The notes beneath the pieces were generated by a model. That model worked only from the letters and a program-made list of their open reading frames with translations, was not told where the DNA came from and did no database searches. The position numbers and the translations under genes were made by a program. This document shows, one piece after another, positions 26,486-35,780 of a stretch of 64,000 nucleotides of DNA. Numbering within the stretch: position 1 is the stretch's first letter; the number at the start of each line of letters is the position of its first letter. The DNA lies in NCBI RefSeq assembly GCF_008692785.1, contig NZ_VXJV01000005.1, positions 62,001-126,000 of the forward strand, read 5' to 3'. Source of the stretch: Salmonella enterica subsp. diarizonae (GTDB lineage: Bacteria > Pseudomonadota > Gammaproteobacteria > Enterobacterales > Enterobacteriaceae).

Positions 26486-27010
26486 ATGAAAAAACGGTCT
26501 TCGTTCCTTGTTGTTTTAGGTCTGTTATTAGCATCATCTTTAGCTTTGGCTAACGATCAGCACACCGTATCGTTTGGTTATGCACAAACCCATCTCAGTT
26601 CATTGAAAAATAGCGATAGCAAAGATCTGCGAGGTTTTAATTTTAAATATCGTTACGAGTTCAATGAGACTTGGGGGATGTTAGGCTCATTCACCGCGAC
26701 GCGGAAAGAAATGGAGAACTACACCTGGAAAGAGGGGAAATTGCATAAAAATGGTTCCGATTCTGTGGACTATGGTTCTTTGATGTTTGGGCCGACATAT
26801 CGTTTTAATGACTATGTGAGCCTGTACGGCAATGCTGGTATAGCGACGATGAAATTTAATAAACACTCAAAAGAAGACTCCTTTGCCTACGGCGCTGGCG
26901 TAATATTTAATCCTGTTAAAAGCATATCCATCGATGCATCATGGGAAGCAAGTCGTTTTTTCGCTGTTGATACCAATACATTTGGTGTTAGCATAGGTTA
27001 TCGCTTCTGA
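26486..27010 (+). CDS. Ail/OmpX/PagC-family outer-membrane protein
   Basis: 174 residues from the ATG at 26486, which has GGAG ten bases upstream and begins a normal signal peptide (ending L-A-L-A-N). Eight-strand barrel plan: H-T-V-S-F-G-Y-A-Q, F-N-F-K-Y-R-Y-E-F-N, a conserved Y-G-S-L-M-F-G-P-T-Y-R-F, and a C-terminal strand F-G-V-S-I-G-Y-R-F ending in F. Family members give serum resistance, adhesion or membrane stability; which applies here cannot be told. Followed by a LuxR-type regulator 144 bases away. Confidence 0.88.
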   Translation: MKKRSSFLVVLGLLLASSLALANDQHTVSFGYAQTHLSSLKNSDSKDLRGFNFKYRYEFNETWGMLGSFTATRKEMENYTWKEGKLHKNGSDSVDYGSLMFGPTYRFNDYVSLYGNAGIATMKFNKHSKEDSFAYGAGVIFNPVKSISIDASWEASRFFAVDTNTFGVSIGYRF

Positions 27011-27153
27011 TATTAAAAGTATAAGCGTTAAGTGTATGGCAAGGAACTAAAAATAACGTGGCGTTGTTACTGAGTAGGGATGGTTAGGATCAATCAGGTA
27101 ATATTAAGAGGACAATAAAACACTCACCGTGACGTTATTCTATTGATGAAATT

Positions 27154-27795
27154 ATGATAAATTTAGAATCGGAACAACTTCCGTTAAAAACGATAAGCAT
27201 AGTTTTAACGGATGATTATTATACTTATTTAGGTATCGCTTCACTCTTCGAGGCTGGGAAGTGCTTTATGTTCCCACTGAATGGAGGATATAATTCGTGT
27301 CAGATATCAGCTAGCGAAGATATCATAATTATTATTGATGGACGAGTTTTGATTCAGGGGATCTGGAAAGGTTTTAAGACGCTCATGCAGCATTATCCAC
27401 ATGCTCGTCGAATCTGGCTCACGCGCAGAGATATTGGAAAACTTTATCCATCTGGCTGCGATAGAGATCCTGATATCGATCCCGATTTGGCAAAGCCTGT
27501 TTTTATTGAGTACTTCATTAAATACGCTTGTGCAAACGATGTAGCGGTCGGTGAACTCGTGCCGTTGACAAAAAAGGAGGAGGAGTTGTTATGGCATTTT
27601 TTATACAAAAAGTCGATGAATCAGATTGCCAGTAGCTATGGCATTAGTCGCAAGACTTTATATATTCATAGATTGCGTATTTGCCGTAAATATGGCTTCA
27701 AACGTTTTTTCCATTTGCTATTTATTTACCAAAGAAGTCGCCATATATTTACATCTAAAATCTCCCATGTAGATAAAAAGGCCAGCCAGGCTTGA
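27154..27795 (+). CDS. LuxR-type (HTH) transcriptional regulator
   Basis: 213 residues. The C-terminal helix-turn-helix (about 135-195) has P-L-T-K-K-E-E-E-L-L-W and S-M-N-Q-I-A-S-S-Y-G-I-S-R-K-T-L-Y-I-H, the LuxR/FixJ pattern. The N-terminal ~130 residues (I-V-L-T-D-D-Y-Y-T-Y, then I-I-I-I-D-G-R) resemble a degenerate receiver or the RcsA/CsgD type without a convincing phosphoacceptor. A small gene follows 10 bases later. Targets are unknown; proximity to the OmpX-like, EAL and fimbrial genes suggests surface or biofilm control. Confidence 0.75.
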   Translation: MINLESEQLPLKTISIVLTDDYYTYLGIASLFEAGKCFMFPLNGGYNSCQISASEDIIIIIDGRVLIQGIWKGFKTLMQHYPHARRIWLTRRDIGKLYPSGCDRDPDIDPDLAKPVFIEYFIKYACANDVAVGELVPLTKKEEELLWHFLYKKSMNQIASSYGISRKTLYIHRLRICRKYGFKRFFHLLFIYQRSRHIFTSKISHVDKKASQA

Positions 27796-27805
27796 AGTGA
27801 ACAAG

Positions 27806-28030
27806 ATGAAAAAGTTAACGATGAGAGAGTGTGAAAGCATGAGCCCTACTTTATTGCTTGCCATTAAGATACTTATCTCGTCGCTTGACGAACAAACGAA
27901 AATAAGGCTCAGAGAGCATATTGAAAAAACTGAACAAGAAATAGCCTCAAGCATACATGATAGCATCATGACAGAGACTTTTCTTCAGCAAATGAAAGAC
28001 ATTCGTTACATCTTAAATATGGCTCCTTGA
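27806..28030 (+). CDS. Small hypothetical protein downstream of the LuxR-type regulator
   Basis: 74 residues from the ATG at 27806 (an in-frame GTG at 27797 is also possible). Helical, charged, no signal peptide: T-L-L-L-A-I-K-I-L-I-S-S-L-D-E-Q-T-K followed by E-H-I-E-K-T-E-Q-E. Starts 10 bases after the regulator stop, so co-transcribed. Family not recognised; could be a co-regulator. Confidence 0.6.
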   Translation: MKKLTMRECESMSPTLLLAIKILISSLDEQTKIRLREHIEKTEQEIASSIHDSIMTETFLQQMKDIRYILNMAP

Positions 28031-28087
28031 CGGCGTCCAGAAGAGAGAACGTGTCACGATTTAATGATTAATAGACCAGGTATCAGT

Positions 28088-28447
28088 ATGAAAAAGATCG
28101 TAGTATGTTTTGCCGGTTTGGCTTTAACCGCATGTAGTGCTAATTCGTTGAATTATGGCGCTGAACAGGTACGGGTGATGACCAGCGAGCCAGGTAAGGA
28201 ATGCAGCTACTTAGGGGATATCACGGGCAGCCAGGGGAATTTCTTTACCGGTGGCTGGACATCCAACAGTAACCTGGAAACGGGTGCCCGTAACGATCTG
28301 AAAAACAAAGCTTATAAAATGGGCGGAAATACGGTAGTCCTGTTAACCCAGCGTGCGGGCCAAACAGGAAGTTCATGGCACGGTTCGGGCTCAAGCAAAC
28401 AAACTAATGTCACATTAAGCGGGAACGTTTATCGTTGCCCTCGTTAG
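28088..28447 (+). CDS. Small lipoprotein, DUF4156-like
   Basis: 119 residues from the ATG at 28088; the frame is open from 28064, but the lipoprotein leader starts here. Lipobox L-T-A-C-S with Cys at about residue 17. The mature part has C-S-Y-L-G-D-I-T-G-S-Q-G, a K-A-Y-K-M-G-G-N-T-V-V-L motif typical of DUF4156/YjfY-like lipoproteins, and a C-terminal V-Y-R-C-P. Position +2 after Cys is S, which favours outer-membrane sorting. Function unknown. Confidence 0.75.
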   Translation: MKKIVVCFAGLALTACSANSLNYGAEQVRVMTSEPGKECSYLGDITGSQGNFFTGGWTSNSNLETGARNDLKNKAYKMGGNTVVLLTQRAGQTGSSWHGSGSSKQTNVTLSGNVYRCPR

Positions 28448-28901
28448 CCTGATTTTGAATAAGGCGAGTATTTAGCGCAGGCAATGTATTGCTGTTTAAC
28501 ACATGCGCCATACTGGCGATGCGTTTGGTTGAAGTTGAAACGTCGCTATCCGGGGAGCAGATAGCTGCCGCCCTGTAAAAGGCCGGTTTCCCGCCGCGCG
28601 AGCTGTAATCGTCAATTGCGACCGGTCTGGCGACAGGCCGGTCGCGATACGATAGCTATGCCTCGCTTTTCTTTGCATGACATCATCCCTATAAAAACTG
28701 TGACAAATCATGTGTCAGTAAGCTTTGTTAATAATATGTAATGATTTGTCTATTTTTGCTAACGTTTTACCTGCTATATACAAAAACATAACAAAGAAGT
28801 AGCGCAACGCTACCTTGTTACGTCGCTTTGGCGATGGGAGCGCTCATCAGCGCCTCGCCGCTTCAAAGCTTGATGTTATTTTTTGATGCAGGACACTACC
28901 T
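28448..28901. other. Intergenic region with hairpin; no gene
   Basis: About 450 bases. A GC-rich hairpin at 28618-28645 (8-bp perfect outer stem plus an inner 3-bp stem) is probably a terminator or a scar. From memory Typhimurium carries the gold/multidrug locus near here; none of it is present. No gene is seen. Confidence 0.5.
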
Positions 28902-30155
28902 ATGTACACCCCCCTGAACTGGACGACGACACAACGACATGTGGCGTTTGCCAGCTTTACCAGTTGGATGCTGGATTCGTTTGATTTCTTTATCCTTGTC
29001 TTTGTACTTAGCGATCTCGCCGAATGGTTTCACGCTTCCGTATCGGAGGTTTCCATTGCGATTATGCTGACCCTGGCGGTACGTCCCATTGGCGCGCTGC
29101 TATTTGGCCGAATGGCGGAAAAGTACGGACGTCGACCGATACTGATGCTCAATATTCTGTTCTTTACGGTTTTTGAACTGCTTTCCGCCTGGTCGCCCAC
29201 CTTCATGGCATTTCTGATTTTTCGGGTCATGTACGGCGTGGCGATGGGCGGGATATGGGGCGTCGCGTCATCACTGGCGATGGAAACCATTCCCGATCGT
29301 TCGCGTGGCCTGATGTCAGGAATTTTTCAGGCGGGCTATCCCTGCGGCTATCTGTTCGCCTCGGTCATTTTTGGCCTCTTCTACAGTATGGTAGGCTGGC
29401 GCGGTATGTTCCTGATTGGCGCCCTGCCTATTGTCTTGCTGCCTTATATCTGGTTTAAAGTGCCGGAATCGCCCGTCTGGCTGGCGGCCAGAGCGCGTAA
29501 AGAGGATACCGCGCTGCTTCCTGTTCTGCGCAAGCAGTGGAAGTTGTGTCTGTATCTGGTGCTGGTAATGGCTTTCTTTAACTTTTTCAGTCACGGGACG
29601 CAGGATCTCTATCCTACCTTCTTGAAGATGCAGCATGGTTTTGATCCGCATCTGATTAGTATCATTGCGATTTTTTATAACATTGCCGCGATGCTCGGCG
29701 GCATTTTCTACGGTACGCTATCGGAACGTATTGGACGTAAAAAAGCAATCATGATCGCCGCCTTTCTTGCGCTTCCGGTACTTCCGCTATGGGCATTTTC
29801 CAGCGGATCATTCACCATTGGCCTGGGCGCGTTCCTGATGCAGTTTATGGTGCAGGGCGCCTGGGGAGTCGTGCCGACCTGGCTGAATGAGTTGGTTCCG
29901 GCGAATGCGCGCGCCGTGCTGCCGGGGTTTGTTTACCAGCTAGGTAATTTACTGGCGTCGGTTAACGCGACGTTACAGGCCCGCATCGCGGAAACGCATG
30001 GTGGAAATTACGGGTTGGCAATGGCGATCGTGGCTGGCGCGGTGGCTATTTTAATCTGTGTATTTGTGGCATTTGGTCGCGAGACCCGGGGAGTCGTCAT
30101 CTCCGGTACAGATAGCGACTCACTCCCGGAGTCGGCCGTCGGTCATCGCACGTAA
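28902..30155 (+). CDS. MFS transporter, sialate/organic-acid:proton symporter type
   Basis: 417 residues, twelve hydrophobic segments. The MFS signatures are L-D-S-F-D-F-F in TM1, G-R-M-A-E-K-Y-G-R-R-P between TM2 and TM3, and its repeat G-T-L-S-E-R-I-G-R-K-K in the second half. The D-F-F and P-E-S-P-V-W-L motifs are those of the SHS/MHS branch (NanT, JEN-like, aromatic acid porters). The substrate cannot be told. The gene stands alone, with the restriction-modification genes 190 bases downstream. GC content rises here to backbone level. Confidence 0.85.
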   Translation: MYTPLNWTTTQRHVAFASFTSWMLDSFDFFILVFVLSDLAEWFHASVSEVSIAIMLTLAVRPIGALLFGRMAEKYGRRPILMLNILFFTVFELLSAWSPTFMAFLIFRVMYGVAMGGIWGVASSLAMETIPDRSRGLMSGIFQAGYPCGYLFASVIFGLFYSMVGWRGMFLIGALPIVLLPYIWFKVPESPVWLAARARKEDTALLPVLRKQWKLCLYLVLVMAFFNFFSHGTQDLYPTFLKMQHGFDPHLISIIAIFYNIAAMLGGIFYGTLSERIGRKKAIMIAAFLALPVLPLWAFSSGSFTIGLGAFLMQFMVQGAWGVVPTWLNELVPANARAVLPGFVYQLGNLLASVNATLQARIAETHGGNYGLAMAIVAGAVAILICVFVAFGRETRGVVISGTDSDSLPESAVGHRT

Positions 30156-30344
30156 ACAATACGCTCCTGGCGCTCGCCGTCGCCGGGGGCACACCTTCTT
30201 CCCGCTGGTTTTCACGCTCTTTCAACGAACAACAAAGGTTAATGATGGCATCTGCCTTTCGTGACCATTACAATCATCGCTTACTTTTTTCTTTATAAGA
30301 AATTGATTGTTGGACCTTAAAATTATCAACGGAGCGAAGATATC

Positions 30345-32303
30345 ATGTTGAAAGATAACCAAAAACACAACGAGTCTGTTGCCCCGAATAGCGCCTTTCT
30401 GTCTGAGTTACAGCGTGCATTACCGGAATTTTTTATCGCCGATCGTTATGACGAGCAGGGCGAACTGATCGCGAAAGGCGGATTTGATCTCGCCAGATTT
30501 GAGCGCGCGCTGAAAGCGCGTAATATCGATGAGCTGACTAGCGGTTATCAGATTGATTTTATTGGCAAAGATTACGCAAAAAAACAGGCGGGTGAAAAAT
30601 CCGTTACCGTTATCGTTCCTGACGTGGAACACAATACTCTGGCAGAAAACAAAAACAGCCATAATCTTTTTCTGACCGGGGATAATCTGGATGTTTTACG
30701 CCATCTGCAAAATAATTACGCCGATACCGTCGATATGATCTATATCGATCCCCCTTATAACACCGGATCGGACGGGTTTGTTTATCCCGATCATTTTGAA
30801 TATAGCGATCGGGCGTTGCAGGATATGTTTGGTCTTAATGATACTGAACTGGCACGTTTAAAATCCATTCAGGGTAAATCGACGCACTCCGCGTGGTTAT
30901 CTTTCATGTATCCGCGTCTCTTCCTGGCCAGGAAACTCCTGAAAGATACCGGATTTATTTTTATCTCTATCGACGATAATGAGTACGCCAATCTTAAATT
31001 AATGATGGATGAGATTTTTGGCGAAGGCGGATTTGTCACCAATGTGATGTGGAAGCGCAAAAAAGAGATTTCTAACGACTCTGATAACGTTTCCATCCAG
31101 GGGGAATACATTCTTGTTTACGCCAAAACCGGTCAGGGCGCCTTACGTTTAGAACCGCTTTCTAAAGAGTATATTCAGAAATCCTATAAAGAACCGACCG
31201 AACAGTTTCCTGAAGGAAAATGGCGGCCGGTGCCGTTAACGGTGTCAAAAGGGCTGAGCGGCGGCGGCTATACCTATAAAATTACCACGCCTAATGGTAC
31301 GGTACACGAAAGGCTATGGGCTTATCCTGAAGCCAGTTACCAAAAATTGGTGGCCGATAATTTGGTCTATTTTGGCAAAGATAACGGCGGTATTCCCCAG
31401 CGAGTCATGTACGCGCATCACAGTAAAGGGCAGCCAACGACCAATTACTGGGATAACGTAGCGTCGAATAAAGAGGGGAAAAAGGAGATTCTGGATCTCT
31501 TCGGCGACAACGTTTTTGATACGCCGAAACCTACTGCGTTATTGAAGAAAATCATCAAGCTCGCTATCGATAAAGACGGCGTCGTTCTGGACTTTTTTGC
31601 CGGTTCTGGCACCACGGCCCATGCGGTGATGGCGCTGAATGAAGAAGATGGGGGGCAGCGCACGTTTATTTTATGCACTATCGATCAGACATTAAGCAAT
31701 AACACTATCGCGAAAAAAGCGGGTTATAACACCATTGATGAAATCAGCCGTGAGCGAATTACACGCGTTGCGGCGAAGATCCGCGCTAACAATCCCGCGA
31801 CCAATGGCGATCTCGGTTTTAAACATTATCGTTTTGCCACCCCGACGCAGCAGACGCTGGACGATCTGGATAGCTTCGATATTGCTACCGGCCATTTTAT
31901 CAATACCAGCGGTCAACTGACCGCTTTCACCGAATCAGGATTTACCGACATGATCAATCCTTTTTCCGCCAGAGGATTGGGTGTGCCGGGCGGTGCAAGC
32001 GGCGAAGAGACCCTATTAACGACATGGCTGGTCGCCGATGGTTATAAAATGGACATTGAAGTACAGACCGTTGATTTTTCCGGCTATCGCGCCATGTATG
32101 TGGATAATACGCGCCTGTATCTGATTGATGAACGATGGGGAACAGAGCAGACCCGCGATCTGCTCAACCACATTGGTACGCACCAGCTTCCGGTTCAGAC
32201 TATTGTCATTTACGGCTACTCTTTCGACCTTGAATCCATTCGGGAACTGGAAATCGGCTTAAAACAGCTTGATCAAAAAGTGAACCTGGTGAAGCGTTAT
32301 TAA
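30345..32303 (+). CDS. mod: Type III restriction-modification methyltransferase (Mod)
   Basis: 652 residues. The beta-class N6-adenine methyltransferase order is clear: catalytic D-P-P-Y at 135-138 (in Y-I-D-P-P-Y-N-T-G-S), and the SAM-binding motif F-A-G-S-G-T-T at about 417-423. The region between, with about 250 residues, carries target recognition. The C-terminal ~180 residues contact the Res subunit. Mod alone methylates one strand of the recognition site; with Res it forms the restriction complex. It lies 6 bases upstream of res. It resembles the StyLTI system of Typhimurium. No repeat tract suitable for phase variation was seen in the gene. Confidence 0.93.
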   Translation: MLKDNQKHNESVAPNSAFLSELQRALPEFFIADRYDEQGELIAKGGFDLARFERALKARNIDELTSGYQIDFIGKDYAKKQAGEKSVTVIVPDVEHNTLAENKNSHNLFLTGDNLDVLRHLQNNYADTVDMIYIDPPYNTGSDGFVYPDHFEYSDRALQDMFGLNDTELARLKSIQGKSTHSAWLSFMYPRLFLARKLLKDTGFIFISIDDNEYANLKLMMDEIFGEGGFVTNVMWKRKKEISNDSDNVSIQGEYILVYAKTGQGALRLEPLSKEYIQKSYKEPTEQFPEGKWRPVPLTVSKGLSGGGYTYKITTPNGTVHERLWAYPEASYQKLVADNLVYFGKDNGGIPQRVMYAHHSKGQPTTNYWDNVASNKEGKKEILDLFGDNVFDTPKPTALLKKIIKLAIDKDGVVLDFFAGSGTTAHAVMALNEEDGGQRTFILCTIDQTLSNNTIAKKAGYNTIDEISRERITRVAAKIRANNPATNGDLGFKHYRFATPTQQTLDDLDSFDIATGHFINTSGQLTAFTESGFTDMINPFSARGLGVPGGASGEETLLTTWLVADGYKMDIEVQTVDFSGYRAMYVDNTRLYLIDERWGTEQTRDLLNHIGTHQLPVQTIVIYGYSFDLESIRELEIGLKQLDQKVNLVKRY

Positions 32304-32309
32304 GAGGGG

Positions 32310-35285
32310 ATGAAGATGAATATTTTATTGGAAGAACTCCCCCATCAGGAACAGGCATTAGCGGCCATTCTGGCGAGTTTTACCGGTATCGATCACGCGC
32401 AGGCCGATCATAATCACTATGCTAATCCGCTGATTAACGAGCGCTACAACGATAAAGCCAATATTGACGTTAAAATGGAGACCGGGACGGGGAAAACCTA
32501 TGTCTATACCCGGTTGATGTATGAACTGCATCAGAAATACGGCCTCTTCAAATTTGTGCTGGTGGTGCCGACGCCAGCCATTAAAGAAGGTGCGCGGAAC
32601 TTTATCACCAGCGATTATGCCAGACAGCATTTTTCACAGTTCTACGAAAATACGCAGATGGAACTTTGCACCATCAACGCTGGTGATTTTAAAGTGAAGT
32701 CGGGACGCAAAAATTTTCCGGCCCAGCTATTAAGTTTTACTGATGCCAGCCGTCGTGATAGCCATACGATTCAGGTTTTGCTAATCAATGCGCAAATGCT
32801 CAATTCCGCCAGTATGACGCGAGACGATTACGATCAAACGCTACTGGGCGGGCTGACGTCGCCTGTTAAAGGGCTGCAAATGACGCGACCGGTGGTCATT
32901 ATTGATGAACCGCATCGTTTTGCGCGAGATAACAAATTTTATCGAGCGATTCAGGCCATTCAGCCGCAAATGATCGTACGTTTTGGCGCCACCTTCCCGG
33001 ATATTGTCGAAGGCAAGGGTAAAAATAAATGTGTACGTAAAGATTACTATCGCCGGCAACCGCAGTTTGATCTCAATGCGGTGGACAGTTTTAACGATGG
33101 TTTGGTGAAAGGTATTGATATTTATTATCCGAATCTCCCCGAAGAGCAGGCCAACAATCGTTATATCGTTGACAGCGTTACGGCAAAGAAATTAATCCTC
33201 CGACGGGGGAGCAAAATTGCCGAGGTTGGCGTGGGCGAAAATCTCGCCGATGTCGATGCGGGATTTGAAGGCAGTATTGAATATGCCGGCAGTAAAATGT
33301 TATCGAACGAGCTGGAGCTGGAAGCCGGGATGGCGCTGGTGCCAGGAACCTTTGGTGCGAGCTACCAGGAACTGATTATTCAGAACGCTATTGATAAGCA
33401 TTTTGACACCGAACAGGCAAATTTCTTACGCAGCAATGAGCCAGAAAATAACGCCCCGCGTATTAAGACATTAAGCCTTTTCTTTATTGACAGTATTAAA
33501 AGCTATCGTGATGACGAAGGTTGGTTGAAACTGAAGTTTGAGTGTTTACTGAAAAAGAAACTGACGCAACTGATTGACAATTATCAGCGCAAGACCCTGC
33601 CGCGAGAAGTGGAGTATCTGTCATTTCTGCAGGCCACGCTCGCCAGCCTGCACTCGGATAACCAAAACGTTCACGCCGGTTACTTTGGCGAAGACCGGGG
33701 AAGTGGCGATGAGGCGATCCAGGCTGAAGTAGATGATATTCTGAAAAATAAAGAGAAGTTGCTCAGTTTTTCAGACCATCACGGCAATTGGGAAACGCGC
33801 CGCTTTTTGTTTTCAAAATGGACGCTTCGCGAGGGTTGGGATAACCCGAATGTTTTTGTCATTGCTAAATTACGTTCTTCCGGTAGCGAGTCGAGCAAAA
33901 TTCAGGAAGTGGGGCGCGGCCTGCGGCTACCGGTGGATGAAAACGGCCATCGCGTTCAGCAGGAAGAGTGGCCGTCCCGGCTGGCGTTTCTGATTGGCTA
34001 TGATGAAAAAGCGTTTGCCAGTATGCTGGTTGATGAGATTAATCGTGACAGCAAAGTTCAGCTTAACGAGCAGAAACTGGATGAGGCGATGATCACACTT
34101 ATCGTCACCGAGCGGCAAAAAGTCGATCCCGCGTTTACGGAGCTTCGTTTGCTGGAAGATCTGGATGATAAAAGACTGATCAACCGGAGTAATGAGTTTA
34201 AACCCAGCGTCACGCTTAACGGAGAAACCAAAAGTGGTTTTGCATGGCTACTGGAGTTCTACCCTGAGCTGACGCAGGCGCGGGTGCGAGCGGATCGTGT
34301 TCGTGACAATAGACCCGTCTCCCGATTGCGAGTCAGGTTACGCAAAGAAAATTGGGAACAACTTAGCGGTATCTGGGAGCAGTTTTCCCGTCGTTATATG
34401 CTGCAATTCGAGCGTAGCGGCGCTTCTCTGGAACAGATTGCCGCCGAGGTGCTGCGTGACCCGGCGCTGTATATACGCCAGAAGCCAAGCCAGATGCAAC
34501 AACGGCTGGTATCGAATGAGGATAATGGCCGCTTTGAGGTGGCGCAGCGGGAAGGCGAATTAGCCGCCAGCGAATTCATGGCGGGCATGAAATATGGCCA
34601 TTTTCTTAAGCAACTGGCGTTACGCACCAGTCTGCCGGTTAATGTTCTGCACCCGGTGTTAATGGCGATGCTGCGTGATGTTTTGCAGGGAGATTCACGC
34701 TATTTAAGCGAGATCTCGTTGGACAATATGACCCGCGCATTACAGGCGCGGATTAATGCGCATTTTGCGCAGCGCCACGATTATCTGCCTCTCGATTTTC
34801 AGGCTTCAACGTCGGTATTTGATTCCACGGCACGGCAGTTCAGGGAGGAGATTAGCGCTGAAATTCTGGGTAAAAATGTGGATGAGAATGCGATAGATGA
34901 TCCCCGTTCTCTCTATCAAATACCGCCGCTGCGTTATGACAGCGTCGATCCTGAATTACCGCTATTAAAATACCATTATCCGCAACAGGTTTCCGTATTT
35001 GGCAAACTACCCAAGCGGGCCATTCAGATCCCCAAATATACGGGGGGCTCTACCACGCCGGATTTTGTGTACCGTATTGAGTGTCAGGACGCCGACAGCG
35101 TTTATTTACTGGTTGAAACTAAAGCAGAAAATATGCGCGTAGGCGATCAAGTTATTCTTGATGCGCAACGTAAATTCTTCGATATGCTGCGTCGGCAAAA
35201 TATCAATGTCGAGTTTGCGGAAGCGACCAGCGCGCCGGCGGTATTTTCTACGATCAATGGCCTGATAGAGGGGAAGGTGAACTAA
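32310..35285 (+). CDS. res: Type III restriction enzyme (Res)
   Basis: 991 residues. A superfamily 2 translocase/ATPase forms the first two thirds: Walker A E-T-G-T-G-K-T at 57-63, D-E-P-H near 198-201, and motif VI G-R-G-L-R-L-P near 536. A C-terminal PD-(D/E)xK nuclease has P-D-F near 916 and E-T-K-A near 937. With Mod it cleaves DNA about 25 bases from unmethylated inverted sites after ATP-driven sliding. It starts 6 bases after mod. All catalytic motifs are intact, so the system is probably active. Confidence 0.93.
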   Translation: MKMNILLEELPHQEQALAAILASFTGIDHAQADHNHYANPLINERYNDKANIDVKMETGTGKTYVYTRLMYELHQKYGLFKFVLVVPTPAIKEGARNFITSDYARQHFSQFYENTQMELCTINAGDFKVKSGRKNFPAQLLSFTDASRRDSHTIQVLLINAQMLNSASMTRDDYDQTLLGGLTSPVKGLQMTRPVVIIDEPHRFARDNKFYRAIQAIQPQMIVRFGATFPDIVEGKGKNKCVRKDYYRRQPQFDLNAVDSFNDGLVKGIDIYYPNLPEEQANNRYIVDSVTAKKLILRRGSKIAEVGVGENLADVDAGFEGSIEYAGSKMLSNELELEAGMALVPGTFGASYQELIIQNAIDKHFDTEQANFLRSNEPENNAPRIKTLSLFFIDSIKSYRDDEGWLKLKFECLLKKKLTQLIDNYQRKTLPREVEYLSFLQATLASLHSDNQNVHAGYFGEDRGSGDEAIQAEVDDILKNKEKLLSFSDHHGNWETRRFLFSKWTLREGWDNPNVFVIAKLRSSGSESSKIQEVGRGLRLPVDENGHRVQQEEWPSRLAFLIGYDEKAFASMLVDEINRDSKVQLNEQKLDEAMITLIVTERQKVDPAFTELRLLEDLDDKRLINRSNEFKPSVTLNGETKSGFAWLLEFYPELTQARVRADRVRDNRPVSRLRVRLRKENWEQLSGIWEQFSRRYMLQFERSGASLEQIAAEVLRDPALYIRQKPSQMQQRLVSNEDNGRFEVAQREGELAASEFMAGMKYGHFLKQLALRTSLPVNVLHPVLMAMLRDVLQGDSRYLSEISLDNMTRALQARINAHFAQRHDYLPLDFQASTSVFDSTARQFREEISAEILGKNVDENAIDDPRSLYQIPPLRYDSVDPELPLLKYHYPQQVSVFGKLPKRAIQIPKYTGGSTTPDFVYRIECQDADSVYLLVETKAENMRVGDQVILDAQRKFFDMLRRQNINVEFAEATSAPAVFSTINGLIEGKVN

Positions 35286-35562
35286 CGGGTTTGAATGGAC
35301 CTTAACGGTTATCTTTTTGATAGACCATATAAAATGGCCGCCGCGCAGCGAGCGTTGCGGTCATTCTCCCTACGCTAATCCCCCGCCCATGAAACCGCGT
35401 TGACTTGAACGTTATCGTTTTACGTCTATTCTTAACTTTCAGCTAAGAGTATTTTGCTGAAACTGCAAATAGTCTTGAGAACGCTGTTTTTTTGTTTTGC
35501 CGTTATTTTTCATAATGGCTGGGTAGATATTGCCAATTGAATGTAACTAAGGGAGACATGTT

Positions 35563-35664
35563 ATGCTAAATAAATACTACCGTTTCGCTGTCGAAAAAGA
35601 CGACCCCTCCGAAGCGCCAGAATCGGGCGATAAGCCTGATAGCCAACCGCAAAAAAAATCGTAA
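35563..35664 (+). CDS. Small ORF, 33 aa, upstream of the bd oxidase
   Basis: ATG at 35563 has a strong GGGAG seven bases upstream and encodes 33 residues that begin M-L-N-K-Y-Y-R-F-A-V and end in a charged, proline-rich tail (P-Q-K-K-S). No membrane segment or leader. It is 116 bases upstream of the cydA-like gene in the same direction. The good ribosome site argues for translation. Function unknown; a leader peptide or small regulator are possibilities. Confidence 0.5.
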   Translation: MLNKYYRFAVEKDDPSEAPESGDKPDSQPQKKS

Positions 35665-35780
35665 TTTATCTGGATATTCCCCGGCGTTTTTACGTTTGGG
35701 GAAAATAACCGTTTCGTTTCAACCTGGTTGCGAACAGTGAATATTTTACACAAAGTGACTGTATATAAACGGGAGGGAAC

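Noticed and set aside
30345-32303. Repeat tract for phase-variable mod
   Set aside because: Type III mod genes are often switched by simple repeats, but no long tandem tract was found in this gene or its start.
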